A DNA stretch of 35,489 nt from Rikenellaceae bacterium (GCA_022777205.1 JALFGP010000075.1:1-35489), one strand, 5' to 3'. Shown: positions 12,986 through 21,662, counted from the stretch's first letter. The notes: a model not told the origin generated them from the sequence alone. A program made the numbers and translations.

Positions 12986-13021
12986 CAAAAAGGTTTAGGG
13001 CCCTAATTTGACCCTAAACCT
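12986..13021 (-). terminator. Attenuator-like hairpin between rplL and rpoB
   Basis: On the minus strand AGGTTTAGGG (13021-13012) and CCCTAAACCT (13000-12991) form a 10-bp stem around an 11-nt loop, followed by five T (12990-12986). This is an intrinsic terminator in form, but it lies inside an operon whose next gene is rpoB. In E. coli a partial terminator at the same place lets only a fraction of transcripts continue into rpoBC. The same function here is inference from position and shape. Confidence 0.7.
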
Positions 13022-13028
13022 GAGATTG

Positions 13029-13043
13029 TTCCCCTTTGGGGAA
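13029..13043 (-). promoter_or_regulatory. Short GC hairpin after rplL
   Basis: TTCCCC-TTT-GGGGAA forms a tight 6-bp stem 10 bases after the rplL stop codon and just before the attenuator-like hairpin. It could protect or process the rplL mRNA end. No U-run follows it directly. Confidence 0.4.
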
Positions 13044-13053
13044 GCAGGAGAAG

Positions 13054-13431
13054 TTATTTAATCTCAACTTCTGCACCTGCCTCTTCAAGGGCAGCCTTCA
13101 AGTCCTCAGCCTCAGCCTTGTTAGCTTTCTCTTTGATAGCTGTAGGAGCCTTGTCTACGAGTTCCTTAGCCTCTTTCAGACCGAGACCAGTCTTCTCGCG
13201 AACGACCTTGATAACGCCAAGTTTAGCCTGGCCTGCGCTCTTGAGGATTACGTCGAATTCAGTCTGCTCAGCTGGAGCTGCCTCGCCTGCTGCTGCAGGG
13301 CCTGCTGCTACTGCAACTGCTGCAGCTGCTGGCTCGATACCATACTCTTCTTTGAGAACATTAGCGAGTTCCTGAACATCTTTCACAGTAAGGTTTACCA
13401 ACTCTTCTGCGAGTGCTTTAATGTCTGCCAT
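13054..13431 (-). CDS. rplL: 50S ribosomal protein L7/L12
   Basis: A 125-residue stalk protein of the large ribosomal subunit, which recruits translation factors such as EF-Tu and EF-G. The N-terminal dimerisation domain (about 1-35) is joined to the globular C-terminal domain (about 57-125) by a flexible Ala/Gly/Pro-rich hinge. The C-terminal domain contains the family signature [15 protein letters not shown]. The start at 13431 follows rplJ by 30 bp. The hairpins just downstream separate it from rpoB and probably allow higher L7/L12 output than polymerase output. Confidence 0.97.
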   Translation of the reverse strand: MADIKALAEELVNLTVKDVQELANVLKEEYGIEPAAAAVAVAAGPAAAGEAAPAEQTEFDVILKSAGQAKLGVIKVVREKTGLGLKEAKELVDKAPTAIKEKANKAEAEDLKAALEEAGAEVEIK

Positions 13432-13461
13432 AATTAATATTGTTTTAAATTGTTATTTGAT

Positions 13462-13995
13462 TTATTCGTTTGATTTTTTCTCTTCGATTGCCTTTACGAG
13501 GCCAGCAACAGTGTTGCCGGAAGCATTCTGGAGAGCTGAAATGACGTTCCTTGCAGGAGCCTGGAGAAGAGCCACGATATCTGCGATGAGTTCTTCCCTG
13601 GACTTGATGTTGCAGAGCTCATTGAGCTTGTCTGCACCGAGGAATGCACATTCCTGAACATAAGCACCTTTGAGGGCCGGTTTCTCGGAACCTGCGTCTG
13701 CAAATTTCTTGATGAGTTTTGCAGGTGCGTTTGGAGTTGCACAGTACATAATGGCTGTTGGACCTTCGAGAGCAGGATAAAGCTCCTTGATGTCTTCGCC
13801 AAGTGATTCTGTAGCCTTGATGAAGAGAGTGTTCTTTACGACAGAGAGTTTGATGCCCTGCTTGAAGCACTCGCGACGGAGGTTTGATGTCTGTTCAGCA
13901 TTGAGCCCGGAAATGTCCGTGATGTAGAAGTTGGGAGTTTCCTGGATCTGTGCTGAAATAGCCTCAATTACTTCGACTTTCAATTCTTTTCTCAT
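13462..13995 (-). CDS. rplJ: 50S ribosomal protein L10
   Basis: A 177-residue L10 protein that anchors L7/L12 dimers on the ribosome. The N-terminal rRNA-binding domain is recognisable (NFYITDISGLNAEQ, LRRECFKQGI, VVKNTLF), and the C-terminal helix that binds L7/L12 forms the tail. It sits between rplA (12 bp) and rplL (30 bp) as usual. In E. coli L10 represses its own operon through the leader. Here the 12-bp gap to rplA leaves no room for the classical long rplJ leader, so any feedback site must lie inside rplA or further upstream. Confidence 0.96.
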   Translation of the reverse strand: MRKELKVEVIEAISAQIQETPNFYITDISGLNAEQTSNLRRECFKQGIKLSVVKNTLFIKATESLGEDIKELYPALEGPTAIMYCATPNAPAKLIKKFADAGSEKPALKGAYVQECAFLGADKLNELCNIKSREELIADIVALLQAPARNVISALQNASGNTVAGLVKAIEEKKSNE

Positions 13996-14007
13996 AATTG
14001 TTTAGTT

Positions 14008-14709
14008 TTATTCAGCACTGCCGATTGTTTTGATATCAACGTGAATACCCGGGCTCATAGTAGAGCAGATGGAAACTGCCTGGAGGTATGTGCCCTTGAG
14101 GGTAGCCGGTTTCAGCTTAAGAATGGCGGAGAGAAGCTCATTGGCGTTGCCGAGAATATTCTCTGCAGGGAAAGAAACTTTTCCGATAGCTGCGTGAACG
14201 ATACCGGTCTTGTCAACTTTGAAGTCGATTTTACCAGCTTTCACTTCTTTCACAGCACTTGCCACATCCATTGTAACAGTACCGGTCTTAGGGTTAGGCA
14301 TCAAGCCGCGAGGACCGAGAATACGTCCGATTGCACCGACCTTGGCCATAACTGAAGGGGTACAGATGATAACATCTACGTCAGTCCAGCCGCCTTTGAT
14401 CTTCTCGATGTACTCGTCGAGACCAACATAGTCAGCACCTGCCTCTTTTGCCTCGTTTTCCTTGTCAGGAGTACAGAGCACGAGCACGCGCTTGGTCTTA
14501 CCTGTTCCGTAAGGAAGAGTAACGACACCGCGGATCATCTGGTTAGCCTTTCTCGGATCTACACCGAGGTTTACGTGGAGCTCTACTGAAGCATCGAATT
14601 TAGTGAAAGAAACTTCCTTCACAAGCTGGCAAGCCTCAGCAAGCTTATACATTTTGGCCGAATCAACCTTGGCCACAACCGCTTTCTGGTTTTTTGTAAG
14701 TTTACCCAT
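14008..14709 (-). CDS. rplA: 50S ribosomal protein L1
   Basis: A 233-residue L1 protein, the mobile stalk that handles deacylated tRNA at the E site. The typical sequence [16 protein letters not shown] and the C-terminal [15 protein letters not shown] are visible, and length is normal. It follows rplK by 13 bp and precedes rplJ by 12 bp. L1 often represses its own rplKA mRNA; I did not identify the binding site. Confidence 0.97.
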   Translation of the reverse strand: MGKLTKNQKAVVAKVDSAKMYKLAEACQLVKEVSFTKFDASVELHVNLGVDPRKANQMIRGVVTLPYGTGKTKRVLVLCTPDKENEAKEAGADYVGLDEYIEKIKGGWTDVDVIICTPSVMAKVGAIGRILGPRGLMPNPKTGTVTMDVASAVKEVKAGKIDFKVDKTGIVHAAIGKVSFPAENILGNANELLSAILKLKPATLKGTYLQAVSICSTMSPGIHVDIKTIGSAE

Positions 14710-14722
14710 AGCTTGTCAAAAA

Positions 14723-15172
14723 TTATTTGATACCAGCAGGCTTCTCGCCGCCTTCAACTTTGATACCCATACTTCTTGCAGTACCTGCGACCATAGACAT
14801 TGCAGACTCAAGCGTGAAGCAGTTGAGGTCCGGCATTTTTGTCTCTGCTATGGTCTTCACCTGATCCCAGGTGATGGTAGCAACTTTCTTTCTGTTAGGC
14901 TCTGCAGATGCAGTCTGAATCTTGGCAGCTTCCTTCAACTGAATTGCTACAGGCGGCTGCTTTACCTCGAAGGTGAAAGACTTGTCACTGTAGACGGTGA
15001 TGACTACCGGAAGGATTTTGCCTGCGCTTTCCTGGGTGCGGGCATTGAACTGCTTGCAGAAATCCATAATATTCAGTCCCTTTGAACCGAGTGCCGGTCC
15101 TACAGGAGGTGATGGATTAGCTGCGGCGGCCTTAATCTGGAGTTTAATAAATCCAGTAATTTCTTTTGCCAT
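14723..15172 (-). CDS. rplK: 50S ribosomal protein L11
   Basis: A 149-residue L11 protein of the GTPase-associated centre. The N-terminal [20 protein letters not shown] (proline-rich, factor-binding) and the C-terminal rRNA-binding domain ending in [12 protein letters not shown] are present. It is 9 bp from nusG and 13 bp from rplA, in the standard order. Start at ATG 15172 matches the family N-terminus. Confidence 0.97.
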   Translation of the reverse strand: MAKEITGFIKLQIKAAAANPSPPVGPALGSKGLNIMDFCKQFNARTQESAGKILPVVITVYSDKSFTFEVKQPPVAIQLKEAAKIQTASAEPNRKKVATITWDQVKTIAETKMPDLNCFTLESAMSMVAGTARSMGIKVEGGEKPAGIK

Positions 15173-15181
15173 AATAAATGA

Positions 15182-15781
15182 TTATTCTTTAGTTACTTGG
15201 GTAAAATTGAGCTCGAGCAGAGTCTTTCTGCCGAAAATCATAACCACTACCTTGAGCTTGCTTCTGTCTTCCACTATCTCCTCAACCGTGCCGTCGAAAC
15301 CATTGAAAGGACCGTCTGTAATCTTGACTGCATCGCCGACCTTGTAGTCAACAATTGTCTCAACATCAGCACTTGCCTTTTCATCCTGTTCTCCGAGCAG
15401 ACGCCTTACCTCATCATCACGAAGAGGGATAGGTATCTTCTCCTCCTGCACCCGTACCTTACCGTCCTTGAGCGTGTCGCGTTTTGTTTCACGTTTTTCA
15501 GTAAGGAATCCGGACATATGAGGGACCTCGTTGCGGATTATGTACTGCAACTCTCCGGTGAGCTCAGCCTCAATCAGGACATAGCCTGGGAAAAAGAGCC
15601 TTTCTGTGCAGACTCTCTTGCCGTTGCGGATCTGATACACCTTCTCGGTCGGAACGAGAACCTGGTTTACATAGTCCTTGAGACCGAATCTTTCGATTTC
15701 CTTCTCAAGATACTCCTTTGCCTTTTTCTCCTTTCCGCCCGCTGTTCTGAGGACATACCACTTCTTTGAATTCTCACTCAT
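15182..15781 (-). CDS. nusG: Transcription elongation/antitermination factor NusG
   Basis: A 199-residue NusG that binds RNA polymerase and couples it to Rho or the ribosome. The NGN domain (about 8-115) starts with KWYVLRTAGGKEKKAK and includes RLFFPGYVLIE. The KOW domain (about 145-199) starts near YKVGDAVKITDGPFNGFDG. A charged linker (KDGKVRVQEEKIPIP...) between the domains is longer than in E. coli NusG, as is common in Bacteroidota. It follows secE by 18 bp. Confidence 0.97.
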   Translation of the reverse strand: MSENSKKWYVLRTAGGKEKKAKEYLEKEIERFGLKDYVNQVLVPTEKVYQIRNGKRVCTERLFFPGYVLIEAELTGELQYIIRNEVPHMSGFLTEKRETKRDTLKDGKVRVQEEKIPIPLRDDEVRRLLGEQDEKASADVETIVDYKVGDAVKITDGPFNGFDGTVEEIVEDRSKLKVVVMIFGRKTLLELNFTQVTKE

Positions 15782-15799
15782 AACAATCTGAACTTGAAA

Positions 15800-15988
15800 T
15801 TAAAGAGTGTAGATAGCCTTCATCAGATACTGGAATGCAGTGTCCATTGCGAGAATAACGAGAGCAAAAATCACAGACGCAACCATCACGAGGAGGGCTG
15901 AGCTCTGCAATTTGTCCCACGATGGCCAAGATACTTTCTTGGTCAACTCATAGTACGACTCTTTGAAGTAATTAATGATTTTTTTCAT
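15800..15988 (-). CDS. secE: Preprotein translocase subunit SecE
   Basis: A 62-residue SecE with a single C-terminal membrane span (about 29-55), the compact form usual outside the gammaproteobacteria. The amphipathic helix with the conserved ELTKKVSWPSWDKL (14-27) packs against SecY in the translocon. It lies directly upstream of nusG, the classical arrangement, and downstream of tRNA-Trp. The 80-bp gap to the tRNA contains a short dyad (GGCATCC 16003-16009, GGATGCC 16028-16034). Confidence 0.93.
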   Translation of the reverse strand: MKKIINYFKESYYELTKKVSWPSWDKLQSSALLVMVASVIFALVILAMDTAFQYLMKAIYTL

Positions 15989-16067
15989 CTTTACCGTTAA
16001 TGGGCATCCAAAATTGGAAGCGGAAGCGGATGCCTGTTAAACTTTACCAAATCGTAACCTTTGATAT

Positions 16068-16141
16068 TGGCAGGGGAAGCAGGATTCGAACCCACATCGA
16101 CGGTTTTGGAGACCGCTGAACTACCCTTGTTCTATTCCCCT
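16068..16141 (-). tRNA. tRNA-Trp (anticodon CCA)
   Basis: A cloverleaf on the minus strand: acceptor AGGGGAA/TTCCCCT, D stem GAAC/GTTC, anticodon stem GCGGT/ACCGT around loop CTCCAAA (anticodon CCA), and T loop TTCGAAT. The discriminator is G, and the terminal CCA is encoded, unlike the other tRNA genes in this window. It lies between tuf and secE, its usual place in this phylum. Confidence 0.95.
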
Positions 16142-16144
16142 GTG

Positions 16145-16182
16145 AAAAGATGGGAGAGGTCCCGAAGGGCTATCTCCCATCT
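16145..16182 (-). terminator. Terminator-like hairpin between tuf and tRNA-Trp
   Basis: AGATGGGAGA and TCTCCCATCT form a perfect 10-bp stem (16182-16173 with 16157-16148), with a smaller inner stem around TTCG, followed by four T on the minus strand. It stands 11 bases after the tuf stop. It may stop part of the transcription and make tuf mRNA more abundant than the secE-nusG message, or be a processing site before tRNA-Trp. Confidence 0.65.
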
Positions 16183-16193
16183 GTTTATAGGTA

Positions 16194-17381
16194 TTAGTCG
16201 TTAACCTTGGTAATCTGACCTGCACCTACAGTACGTCCACCTTCGCGGATAGCGAAACGGAGACCTACGTTGAGCGCTACTGGGTAGATAAGATCAACGT
16301 TGATTGTCACGTTGTCACCAGGCATAACTACCTCTACGCCGTCAGGAAGCTGAATCTCTCCAGTGATGTCGAGAGTACGGAGGAAGAACTGAGGACGATA
16401 GTGGTTGTGGAATGGAGTGTGACGACCACCTTCGTCTTTCTTCAAAACGTAAATCTCAGCTGTGAAGTGCTCGTGCGGATGGATAGTACCAGGCTTTGCA
16501 AGCACCTGACCTCTCTTGATTTCCTTCTTGTCGATACCACGGAGAAGGAGACCTACGTTGTCACCAGCCTCACCCTCATCGAGGAGTTTGCGGAACATCT
16601 CGACACCGGTGATGACAGTCTTCTTAGGCTCTTCGCCAAGACCAACGATTTCAACTTCGTCACCTACATGAATAACACCTGTTTCTATACGACCAGTTGC
16701 TACAGTACCACGACCTGTGATTGAGAAGATGTCCTCGATAGGCATAAGGAAAGGTTTCTCGTTATCACGTGGAGGGATAGGAATGTACTCGTCAACTGCG
16801 TCCATAAGTTCCATAACCTTCTCTTCGTACTGAGGGTCACCGTTGAGTGCACCGAGTGCAGAACCGCGGATTACCGGAGCGTTGTCGCCGTCGAAGCCGT
16901 AGAATGAAAGGAGGTCACGGATTTCCATCTCAACGAGGTCAAGCATTTCAGGGTCGTCAACAAGGTCAACCTTGTTCATGAAAACGACGATTCTTGGAAC
17001 GTTCACCTGACGTGCAAGAAGGATGTGCTCACGAGTCTGAGGCATAGGACCGTCAGTTGCAGCAACTACGAGGATTGCGCCGTCCATCTGGGCTGCACCG
17101 GTAACCATGTTCTTAACGTAGTCAGCGTGGCCCGGGCAGTCTACGTGTGCGTAGTGACGGGTTGCAGTCTGATACTCTACGTGAGCGGTATTGATAGTGA
17201 TACCACGCTCTTTCTCCTCAGGTGCGTTATCGATAGAGTCGAATGAACGCAACTCTGAAAGACCCTTCTTTGCAAGGACTGTAGTGATTGCTGCAGTCAA
17301 AGTGGTCTTACCGTGGTCAACATGGCCGATCGTACCAATGTTAACGTGGGGTTTGTCTCTTTTAAAGGTTTCTTTTGCCAT
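16194..17381 (-). CDS. tuf: Elongation factor Tu
   Basis: A 395-residue EF-Tu that delivers aminoacyl-tRNA to the ribosome. GTPase motifs are intact: [10 protein letters not shown] (P loop, about 18-27), [12 protein letters not shown] (switch I), DCPGHADYV (G3) and NKVDLVD (G4). Domains 2 and 3 are complete. It is in the classical position between tRNA-Thr and tRNA-Trp, and very probably is cotranscribed with the upstream tRNAs from the promoter at 17971-18001. No second tuf copy is in the window. Confidence 0.98.
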   Translation of the reverse strand: MAKETFKRDKPHVNIGTIGHVDHGKTTLTAAITTVLAKKGLSELRSFDSIDNAPEEKERGITINTAHVEYQTATRHYAHVDCPGHADYVKNMVTGAAQMDGAILVVAATDGPMPQTREHILLARQVNVPRIVVFMNKVDLVDDPEMLDLVEMEIRDLLSFYGFDGDNAPVIRGSALGALNGDPQYEEKVMELMDAVDEYIPIPPRDNEKPFLMPIEDIFSITGRGTVATGRIETGVIHVGDEVEIVGLGEEPKKTVITGVEMFRKLLDEGEAGDNVGLLLRGIDKKEIKRGQVLAKPGTIHPHEHFTAEIYVLKKDEGGRHTPFHNHYRPQFFLRTLDITGEIQLPDGVEVVMPGDNVTINVDLIYPVALNVGLRFAIREGGRTVGAGQITKVND

Positions 17382-17431
17382 ACTTGTATGTTTAAAAAGT
17401 TTTATACTCTACTATACATAAAAAAAAGCAG

Positions 17432-17503
17432 AGCCGGTGGAGAGATTTGAACTCTCGACCTCTTCCTTACCAAGGAAGCGCTCTACCCCTGAGCTACACT
17501 GGC
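17432..17503 (-). tRNA. tRNA-Thr (anticodon GGT)
   Basis: A cloverleaf with anticodon stem CTTCC/GGAAG and loop TTGGTAA (anticodon GGT, Thr), T stem GAGAG/CTCTC and D stem GCTC/GAGC. The acceptor stem GCCAGTG/CACCGGC has one A-C mismatch at the fourth pair. CCA is not encoded. It is the last tRNA before tuf. Confidence 0.92.
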
Positions 17504-17512
17504 GTAGTATTG

Positions 17513-17585
17513 AGCGGAAGACGAGGTTCGAACCCGCGACCCTTAGCTTGGAAGGCTAATGCTCTACCAACTGAGCTACTTCCGC
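17513..17585 (-). tRNA. tRNA-Gly (anticodon TCC)
   Basis: A cloverleaf with perfect acceptor GCGGAAG/CTTCCGC, anticodon stem TTAGC/GCTAA and loop CTTCCAA (anticodon TCC, Gly). The T loop is TTCGAAC. CCA is not encoded. Nine bases separate it from tRNA-Thr(GGT). Confidence 0.95.
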
Positions 17586-17746
17586 TTTTTCGTTTCTTTT
17601 TGGTGATTTCTGCGTTGGGCATCGAACCGTCGGGCGGTCATTACCGAAAGGTAACTCCCTTCCTCCGCTCTCGCCCGCCTTGAAATCCCTCAAAAATAAA
17701 CTTCAAAAAGATTTCAAAACATAGCAGAAAAACTTCAAAGAACTTG

Positions 17747-17829
17747 TGGGAGAAGATGGATTCGAACCACCGAAGGTAAAAACCAGCAGATTTACAGTCT
17801 GCCCCATTTGGCCACTCTGGTATTCTCCC
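17747..17829 (-). tRNA. tRNA-Tyr (anticodon GTA)
   Basis: A class II tRNA with acceptor GGGAGAA/TTCTCCC, anticodon stem GCAGA/TCTGC, loop CTGTAAA (anticodon GTA, Tyr), an extended variable arm and T loop TTCGAAT. CCA is not encoded. The 161 bp between it and tRNA-Gly contain no gene; a small TTACC-GAAA-GGTAA hairpin stands at 17641-17654. Confidence 0.95.
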
Positions 17830-17871
17830 TTTTCCTTTTTGAGTGAGGATCTCCAAAATCTTGGAAACTTG

Positions 17872-17945
17872 AGCCGATGGAGGGAGTCGAACCCACGACC
17901 CCGAGATTACAAATCACGTGCTCTAGCCAACTGAGCTACATCGGC
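17872..17945 (-). tRNA. tRNA-Thr (anticodon TGT)
   Basis: First gene of the tRNA-tuf transcript. The acceptor GCCGATG/CATCGGC is perfect and the loop TTTGTAA gives anticodon TGT (Thr). The anticodon stem CGTGA/TCTCG and the T stem GTGGG/CCCTC each contain one T-T mismatch, which is unusual. CCA is not encoded. The promoter at 17971-18001 lies 26 bp upstream. Confidence 0.9.
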
Positions 17946-17970
17946 ATTCGCCTCAACTCGAAAGGGATTG

Positions 17971-18001
17971 CAAAGATAGGCATTAAATCTAATTCTCCAA
18001 A
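17971..18001 (-). promoter_or_regulatory. Promoter of the tRNA-tuf-rpoBC super-operon
   Basis: On the minus strand TTTG (18001-17998), 19 bases, then TATCTTTG (17978-17971): an exact match to the Bacteroidota promoter consensus. It drives the tRNA-Thr(TGT)-led transcript and is back to back with the nucleotidase promoter. Confidence 0.8.
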
Positions 18002-18021
18002 ACTTTTTCCGATTTTTCGAT

Positions 18022-18029
18022 TAAATTTG
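18022..18029 (+). promoter_or_regulatory. -7 element for the 5'-nucleotidase gene
   Basis: TAAATTTG fits TAnnTTTG and lies 38 bases before the ATG at 18068. No TTTG stands at 19 bases upstream; the region there is A/T-rich. Confidence 0.5.
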
Positions 18030-18067
18030 CAGAAAATTCATAAGAAAACTATAAAACTCTCAGTAAA

Positions 18068-19780
18068 ATGAACCGACACTCTCCCCTTCTGTTCCTTTCC
18101 ATCATCCTGATTTCCATACAGGGATGCACCCCCAAGTCAGACGAGCTCCACATCGTGACCACCGGCGACGTGCACGGACGCTTCCTGAGCGTGGACTTCA
18201 GTTCCGACAGGCCACAGTCCTCCCTGGAAGCAGTGAATATCTACACAGACAGCCTCAGGCGCTGTTTCGGCAGGGACAATGTCCTTCTCCTTGATGCCGG
18301 AGACATTCTGCAGGGAGACAATATGGCTTACTATTTCAATTATGTGGACACGGTCTCCGAACACATCTACCCGCGAATAGCAGATTATATGGGTTACGAT
18401 GCGGTCACATTGGGCAACCACGACATTGAAACCGGACACGCAGTCTATGACAGGGTGACTGCCCAACTCGAAAACAGAGGCATCCCTACCCTTTCCGGCA
18501 ATGTCGTGAATGCTTCAGACGGACAGCCTTACTTCCCTTATTATACTATGGTAAACAAAGGCGGCCGCAAAATCGCCGTACTGGGATTCAACAACGCGAA
18601 TATAAAAGCCTGGCTGCCGGAACATCTCTGGAGCGGGTTGGACTTCGTGGACCTGATGCAATGTGTACAGAAGAGAGTGGACGAGGTGAGAGCCAACGAG
18701 AATCCGGACTTGGTCATAGTGACCGTACACAGCGGTACAGGCCTGGGAGACGGGTCAATGCTGGAAAATCAGGCCCTGGACCTGCTTCATTCGCTGAAAG
18801 GCGTGGACCTGCTCATAGGGGCACACGACCATCGTCCTTTCACCACCGAACACGAAGGCTGCATCTACATTGACTCAGGAGCACGAGCTCAGACCGTGGG
18901 GCATGCCAAGGTGAACTTCAAGACCGGAGAACGCAAAGCCGAAATTGTCCGGCTCAAACGCGAAAGCCGCGACCTGAAAATGGCCGAAACCTTTGCAGCT
19001 GAGATAGAAAGCGTGAGGGAATACACCGGAGCAAAGATTGGAAAACTGGCAATGGAACTGAGGTCAGACGAGGCTTTGGGCGGTATGTGTGACTATATCA
19101 ATATGTTGCATACTGTACAGCTTGCAGAAACCGGGGCGGACATTTCTTTTGCAGCACCCATAGGTTCAGGTCGTCTGGCAAAGGCCGGGGATGTGGTAGT
19201 GAACGACCTATTCAAAATCTATCCTTACGAGAACCAGCTTTTTATGTTGAGCCTTACCGGCAAGGAAATAAAGGACTACCTGGAATATTCCTATGGAGAC
19301 TGGCTTGCCCCGGACTGTCGGGAACACCTGCTCGGAATCCAGAACAAGACTGACGAACGCACCGGGAACAGCCGCTGGTCCCTTACCGGACGCAGTTACA
19401 ATTTCGACTCGGCTGCCGGAATCATCTACACCGTCAATATCAACAAGCCACAGGGCAAACGTATCCACATCCAGTCAATGGCTGACGGCAGCACTTTCTA
19501 TCCTGACAAATGCTATCTTGTGGCAATGACCTCCTACAGGGCTACGGGTGGAGGCGACCTGCTCATCAAGGGAGCAGGCATCCCGGCCGACGAACTTTCA
19601 GCAAGGGTGGTGTCCAGACACATTGAAATCCGGGAACTCATCAAACGGTTTTTCTCGGACCGCGAGGTGGTGACTCCAGAATCAGTCTATGATGCAAAAA
19701 GCCTCGGCTCCTGGAAATTCATTCCTGAAGCCAAGGCCTCTGAACTGTTCGAAAAAGACCGCGAACTGCTTGATTACTAA
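18068..19780 (+). CDS. Lipoprotein 5'-nucleotidase / metallophosphoesterase
   Basis: A 570-residue enzyme of the UshA/5'-nucleotidase family, likely hydrolysing nucleotides or related phosphoesters outside the cytoplasm. It begins with a lipoprotein signal peptide, hydrophobic at 6-17 with lipobox SIQGC (Cys20). After the cysteine comes TPKSDE, an acidic stretch that could act as a surface-export signal in Bacteroidota (inference). Metallophosphatase motifs follow in order: TTGDVHG (D34, H36), DAGDILQGD, LGNHDIE, VTVHSGTG and GAHDHRP. The second half is the substrate-binding 5'-nucleotidase C domain, containing YPYENQLFMLSLTGKEIKDY. Substrate cannot be told. Its stop codon overlaps the dxs stop by three bases of a shared CTAA, so the two genes converge without a terminator. 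Confidence 0.9.
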   Translation: MNRHSPLLFLSIILISIQGCTPKSDELHIVTTGDVHGRFLSVDFSSDRPQSSLEAVNIYTDSLRRCFGRDNVLLLDAGDILQGDNMAYYFNYVDTVSEHIYPRIADYMGYDAVTLGNHDIETGHAVYDRVTAQLENRGIPTLSGNVVNASDGQPYFPYYTMVNKGGRKIAVLGFNNANIKAWLPEHLWSGLDFVDLMQCVQKRVDEVRANENPDLVIVTVHSGTGLGDGSMLENQALDLLHSLKGVDLLIGAHDHRPFTTEHEGCIYIDSGARAQTVGHAKVNFKTGERKAEIVRLKRESRDLKMAETFAAEIESVREYTGAKIGKLAMELRSDEALGGMCDYINMLHTVQLAETGADISFAAPIGSGRLAKAGDVVVNDLFKIYPYENQLFMLSLTGKEIKDYLEYSYGDWLAPDCREHLLGIQNKTDERTGNSRWSLTGRSYNFDSAAGIIYTVNINKPQGKRIHIQSMADGSTFYPDKCYLVAMTSYRATGGGDLLIKGAGIPADELSARVVSRHIEIRELIKRFFSDREVVTPESVYDAKSLGSWKFIPEAKASELFEKDRELLDY

Positions 19781-21651
19781 AGCACCTTCCGGATGCGGTC
19801 TTCGATGGCGTCGGCTGTCAGGCCACATTCTGCCCGCTGATTCTTCTGGGTGTCCTGGGCTATGAACCTGTCCGGGATACCTATAGGGATTACCCTCACT
19901 CCCGGTGCCACCTCAGCCACGTACTCGGCCACGGCACCGTGCAATCCTCCCTCCACACATCCATCCTCAACTGTAATGATGGTTTTGTGATCTTTGCAGA
20001 TTCTGTCCAGCAAAGCGGTATCAACAGGTTTTACGTACCTTATATTGTATAGGGAAACTTTCTTCCCTGTCCCGGCCTCGACAGAACGGACCGCCTTGCG
20101 CGCCTCATACAGCACCGGACCGGCCACAACAACAGCCACATCCTTGCCTTCAAGCACGCAAACTCCCCGTCCCACCTCGCAGACTTCATATTCCGACTCC
20201 TTCCAAGGGGCATTCTCTCCCTTGCCGCGAGGATAGCGGATAATGAACGGGCCACCTTGGATCCGGGAAGCCGTGTACATCATATTCTTGAGTTCCACCT
20301 CATCGGAAGGCACAGCAATCACAGCATTCGGAACACTCCTGTAGGCAGCCATATCGTAGCATCCGTGGTGAGTCGCCCCGTCTTCGCCCACGAGTCCGGC
20401 CCTGTCGAAACAGAGAACAACAGGAAGATTCTGCAGGGCTACATCGTGGATAATCTGGTCGTAAGCCCTCTGGGAGAAAGAGGAGTAGATATTGCAGAAC
20501 GGACGCATACCCCTGGCGGCAAGACCGGCCGAGAATGTCACGGCGTGTTCCTCTGCAATGCCCACGTCAAAGAACCTGTCAGGATAGGCCTTTGCGAAAA
20601 CATTCATTCCGCAGCCTGAAGACATTGCAGGGGTGATTCCTACAATGCTTTCATCCTTGGAAGCCAAATCTGTAAGCACCTCTCCGAATACATCCTGATA
20701 GCGGCTGACTCCATCCGAATTGCAGATTCTGGCTCCGGTCTCCGGGTCAAAGGTTCCGGGAGCGTGCCATATGGTCTGCTGACGTTCGGCAGGAGCATAA
20801 CCCTTGCCTTTGGTGGTGATGATGTGGAGTACGCGAGGTCCCGGCAGGTTTTTGATTTTCTGCAAAGTCTCCAGCACCTGTTCCATATCGTTACCATCTA
20901 TGGGTCCGAAATAGCGGAAGCCCATAGCCTCGAAAATATCACCTCCGGACTGTTTTATGATGGAATGTTTAGCATTGGCAACTATGGATCTGATGGTGTT
21001 GCGGAAACCGTTTTCGCCTATTCTGTTCCACAGATGGGTCTTTATCCTGTTATAGGTCGCGTTGGTGGTGAGACGGAGCAGATGTTCGTGGACAGCACCG
21101 AGATTGCGGTCTATGGAGAAGTTGTTGTCGTTGAGCACAACCAGAAGATCGGCCTTGCTTGCCCCGGCATTGTTAAGTCCCTCATAAGCCAATCCGCCTG
21201 TGAGTGCGCCGTCGCCGATTACCGCAACCACCTTTTCGTCAGACCCCTGAAGACGGGCGGCAGTGGCCAGTCCGAGGGCGGCGGAAATGGAAGTGGAGGA
21301 ATGGCCCACACCGAAGGCATCATAGACTGATTCCTCCCTGCGGGTGAATCCGCTGATTCCCTCTCTCTTGCGGTTTAACTTGAAAGCCTCCCTACGTCCT
21401 GTGAGGATTTTGTGGGCATAGGCCTGGTGTCCCACGTCGAAGACAATCTTGTCCTGTGGGGTCTCATAGACCTTGTGCAAGCCCACTATCAGCTCTACGG
21501 CACCAAGGCTCGAACCGAGATGTCCGGGATTCACCGCGCAGCAGTCTATCATATAGGAGCGCAACTGCGAGCAAAGTTCCCTGAGTTCCTCAAGGCTCAA
21601 AGCTTTGATGTCCTTTGGGCTGTCTATTTTGTCCAGGAGTCCGTAAGTCAT
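19777..21651 (-). CDS. dxs: 1-deoxy-D-xylulose-5-phosphate synthase
   Basis: A 624-residue thiamine-diphosphate enzyme that makes DXP from pyruvate and glyceraldehyde-3-phosphate, the first step of the MEP isoprenoid pathway and a branch to thiamine and pyridoxal. Visible motifs: GHLGSSLGAVEL near the N-terminus, VFDVGHQAYAHKILTGR, the cofactor loop GDGALTGGLAYEGLNNAG, the central HVVTTKGKGYAP-like segment (HIITTKGKGYAP) and the second-domain catalytic Glu in DVGIAEEHAVTFSAGLA. Length is normal. It starts 11 bp after the MFS gene, probably on the same transcript. Its stop overlaps that of the convergent nucleotidase. Confidence 0.97.
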   Translation of the reverse strand: MTYGLLDKIDSPKDIKALSLEELRELCSQLRSYMIDCCAVNPGHLGSSLGAVELIVGLHKVYETPQDKIVFDVGHQAYAHKILTGRREAFKLNRKREGISGFTRREESVYDAFGVGHSSTSISAALGLATAARLQGSDEKVVAVIGDGALTGGLAYEGLNNAGASKADLLVVLNDNNFSIDRNLGAVHEHLLRLTTNATYNRIKTHLWNRIGENGFRNTIRSIVANAKHSIIKQSGGDIFEAMGFRYFGPIDGNDMEQVLETLQKIKNLPGPRVLHIITTKGKGYAPAERQQTIWHAPGTFDPETGARICNSDGVSRYQDVFGEVLTDLASKDESIVGITPAMSSGCGMNVFAKAYPDRFFDVGIAEEHAVTFSAGLAARGMRPFCNIYSSFSQRAYDQIIHDVALQNLPVVLCFDRAGLVGEDGATHHGCYDMAAYRSVPNAVIAVPSDEVELKNMMYTASRIQGGPFIIRYPRGKGENAPWKESEYEVCEVGRGVCVLEGKDVAVVVAGPVLYEARKAVRSVEAGTGKKVSLYNIRYVKPVDTALLDRICKDHKTIITVEDGCVEGGLHGAVAEYVAEVAPGVRVIPIGIPDRFIAQDTQKNQRAECGLTADAIEDRIRKVL

Positions 21652-21662
21652 TGCAAAAGAGC

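Noticed and set aside
17447..17934. Small plus-strand frames across the tRNA cluster (RGSNPRPLAWK-like and RWRESNPRPRDY-like peptides)
   Set aside because: These are the reverse complements of tRNA-Thr, -Gly and -Tyr T arms and anticodon arms; such peptides appear opposite many tRNA genes and are not real proteins.
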